Source of the DNA: a virus
Virus record (IMG/VR): IMGVR_UViG_3300032265_002245
Coordinates: 1 to 30,771 of that record
Length of the DNA: 30,771 bases
Strand: one strand, 5' to 3'
The translations under genes and the position numbers were made by a program. This document shows positions 30,526 through 30,771 of this stretch, one piece after another. Positions within the stretch are counted from its first letter, which is position 1. Each line of letters opens with the position of its first letter. The notes beneath the pieces were generated by a model. The model had not been told where the DNA came from. It saw nothing but the letters and a program-made list of their open reading frames with translations, and did no database searches.

Positions 30526-30771
30526 TCAATGACCAACGTTCTTCATGACGCCATTGAAGCGGGGGGCGTAAATAAACAGTGCTCCGTACATGAGCAGCAA
30601 GAATTCGAGCGCCGTAGTCACTACCGCCAGGTTCATTTTTGCAAGCGGGGCAAGTTGTTTGAACTTCATCGTTTCTGCGCTGAGGTCCAGCAGGAACGCT
30701 TCGCCGAGACCTGGGCGCTTGTTACCAGCATCAACGATCGCTGCAGAACCGACCTTGTAGTTGCCGATAAA
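30526..30771 (-). CDS. Membrane protein, C-terminal fragment
   Basis: This frame is open from the right edge to a TGA at 30526-30528, giving the last 81 residues of a gene that starts outside the window. The N-terminal part is soluble-looking (FIGNYKVGSAAIVDAGNKRP). Residues ~46-68 (MNLAVVTTALEFLLLMYGAL) form a membrane helix, followed by FIYAPRFNGVMKNVGH. It is followed by a strong terminator. No family is recognised. It is absent from start-based gene finding because its start is missing. Confidence 0.7.
   Translation of the reverse strand, partial: FIGNYKVGSAAIVDAGNKRPGLGEAFLLDLSAETMKFKQLAPLAKMNLAVVTTALEFLLLMYGALFIYAPRFNGVMKNVGH

Overview
The window looks like part of the genome of a large tailed bacteriophage (Caudoviricetes). 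Genes are densely packed, with many start/stop overlaps (ATGA, GTGA, TAATG). There are tail-fibre repeats, several conserved phage-type hypothetical proteins, phage nucleotide-metabolism enzymes, a secreted lytic transglycosylase and two GIY-YIG homing endonucleases. I see no rRNA, tRNA, integrase, insertion sequence or CRISPR array. A Gram-negative host is likely, because the transglycosylase and a ClpP-like protein both carry export signals, but the host cannot be named from this sequence.

Layout: positions 1-9154 are all on the + strand. They hold the tail of an Ala-rich gene, a small sigma-like protein, a thymidylate-synthase-fold enzyme with the Asp expected for a dCMP substrate, an exported ClpP-like protein, small hypothetical genes, a possible lysis pair (small membrane protein plus transglycosylase), a degenerate ThyX-like protein, a dCMP deaminase, a MUG-like DNA glycosylase, a GC-rich gene-free stretch that may be a structured RNA (7430-7681), and small genes including a Lys-rich tail-anchored protein. 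A strong hairpin at 9157-9184 that works in both directions separates this block from the - strand block.

Positions 9203-30771 are all on the - strand and look like a virion/late module. Read in the direction of transcription, from high to low coordinates, they hold a truncated membrane protein, a GIY-YIG/P-loop kinase fusion, a family-9 glycosyltransferase, a series of head/neck/scaffold-like proteins interrupted by a second GIY-YIG gene, three small overlapping structural genes, a 1762-residue tail fibre (Ala-rich coiled coil, seven-bladed FG-GAP-like propeller, LamG lectin domain), a 1042-residue multicopper oxidase with a tail-fibre-type N-terminus, and two small proteins.

The most unusual item is the multicopper oxidase at 10211-13339. 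All four copper motifs are recognisable and all eight trinuclear-cluster histidines are present, but one type-1 copper histidine is replaced by Asp. Its first ~210 residues look like phage fibre or virion sequence, so it is probably displayed on the particle. The second theme is cytosine metabolism: a predicted dCMP (hydroxy)methylase, a dCMP deaminase, a ThyX-fold relative without its catalytic motif, a mismatch-type uracil-DNA glycosylase and a glycosyltransferase. This raises the possibility of modified cytosine in the phage DNA. That link is inference.
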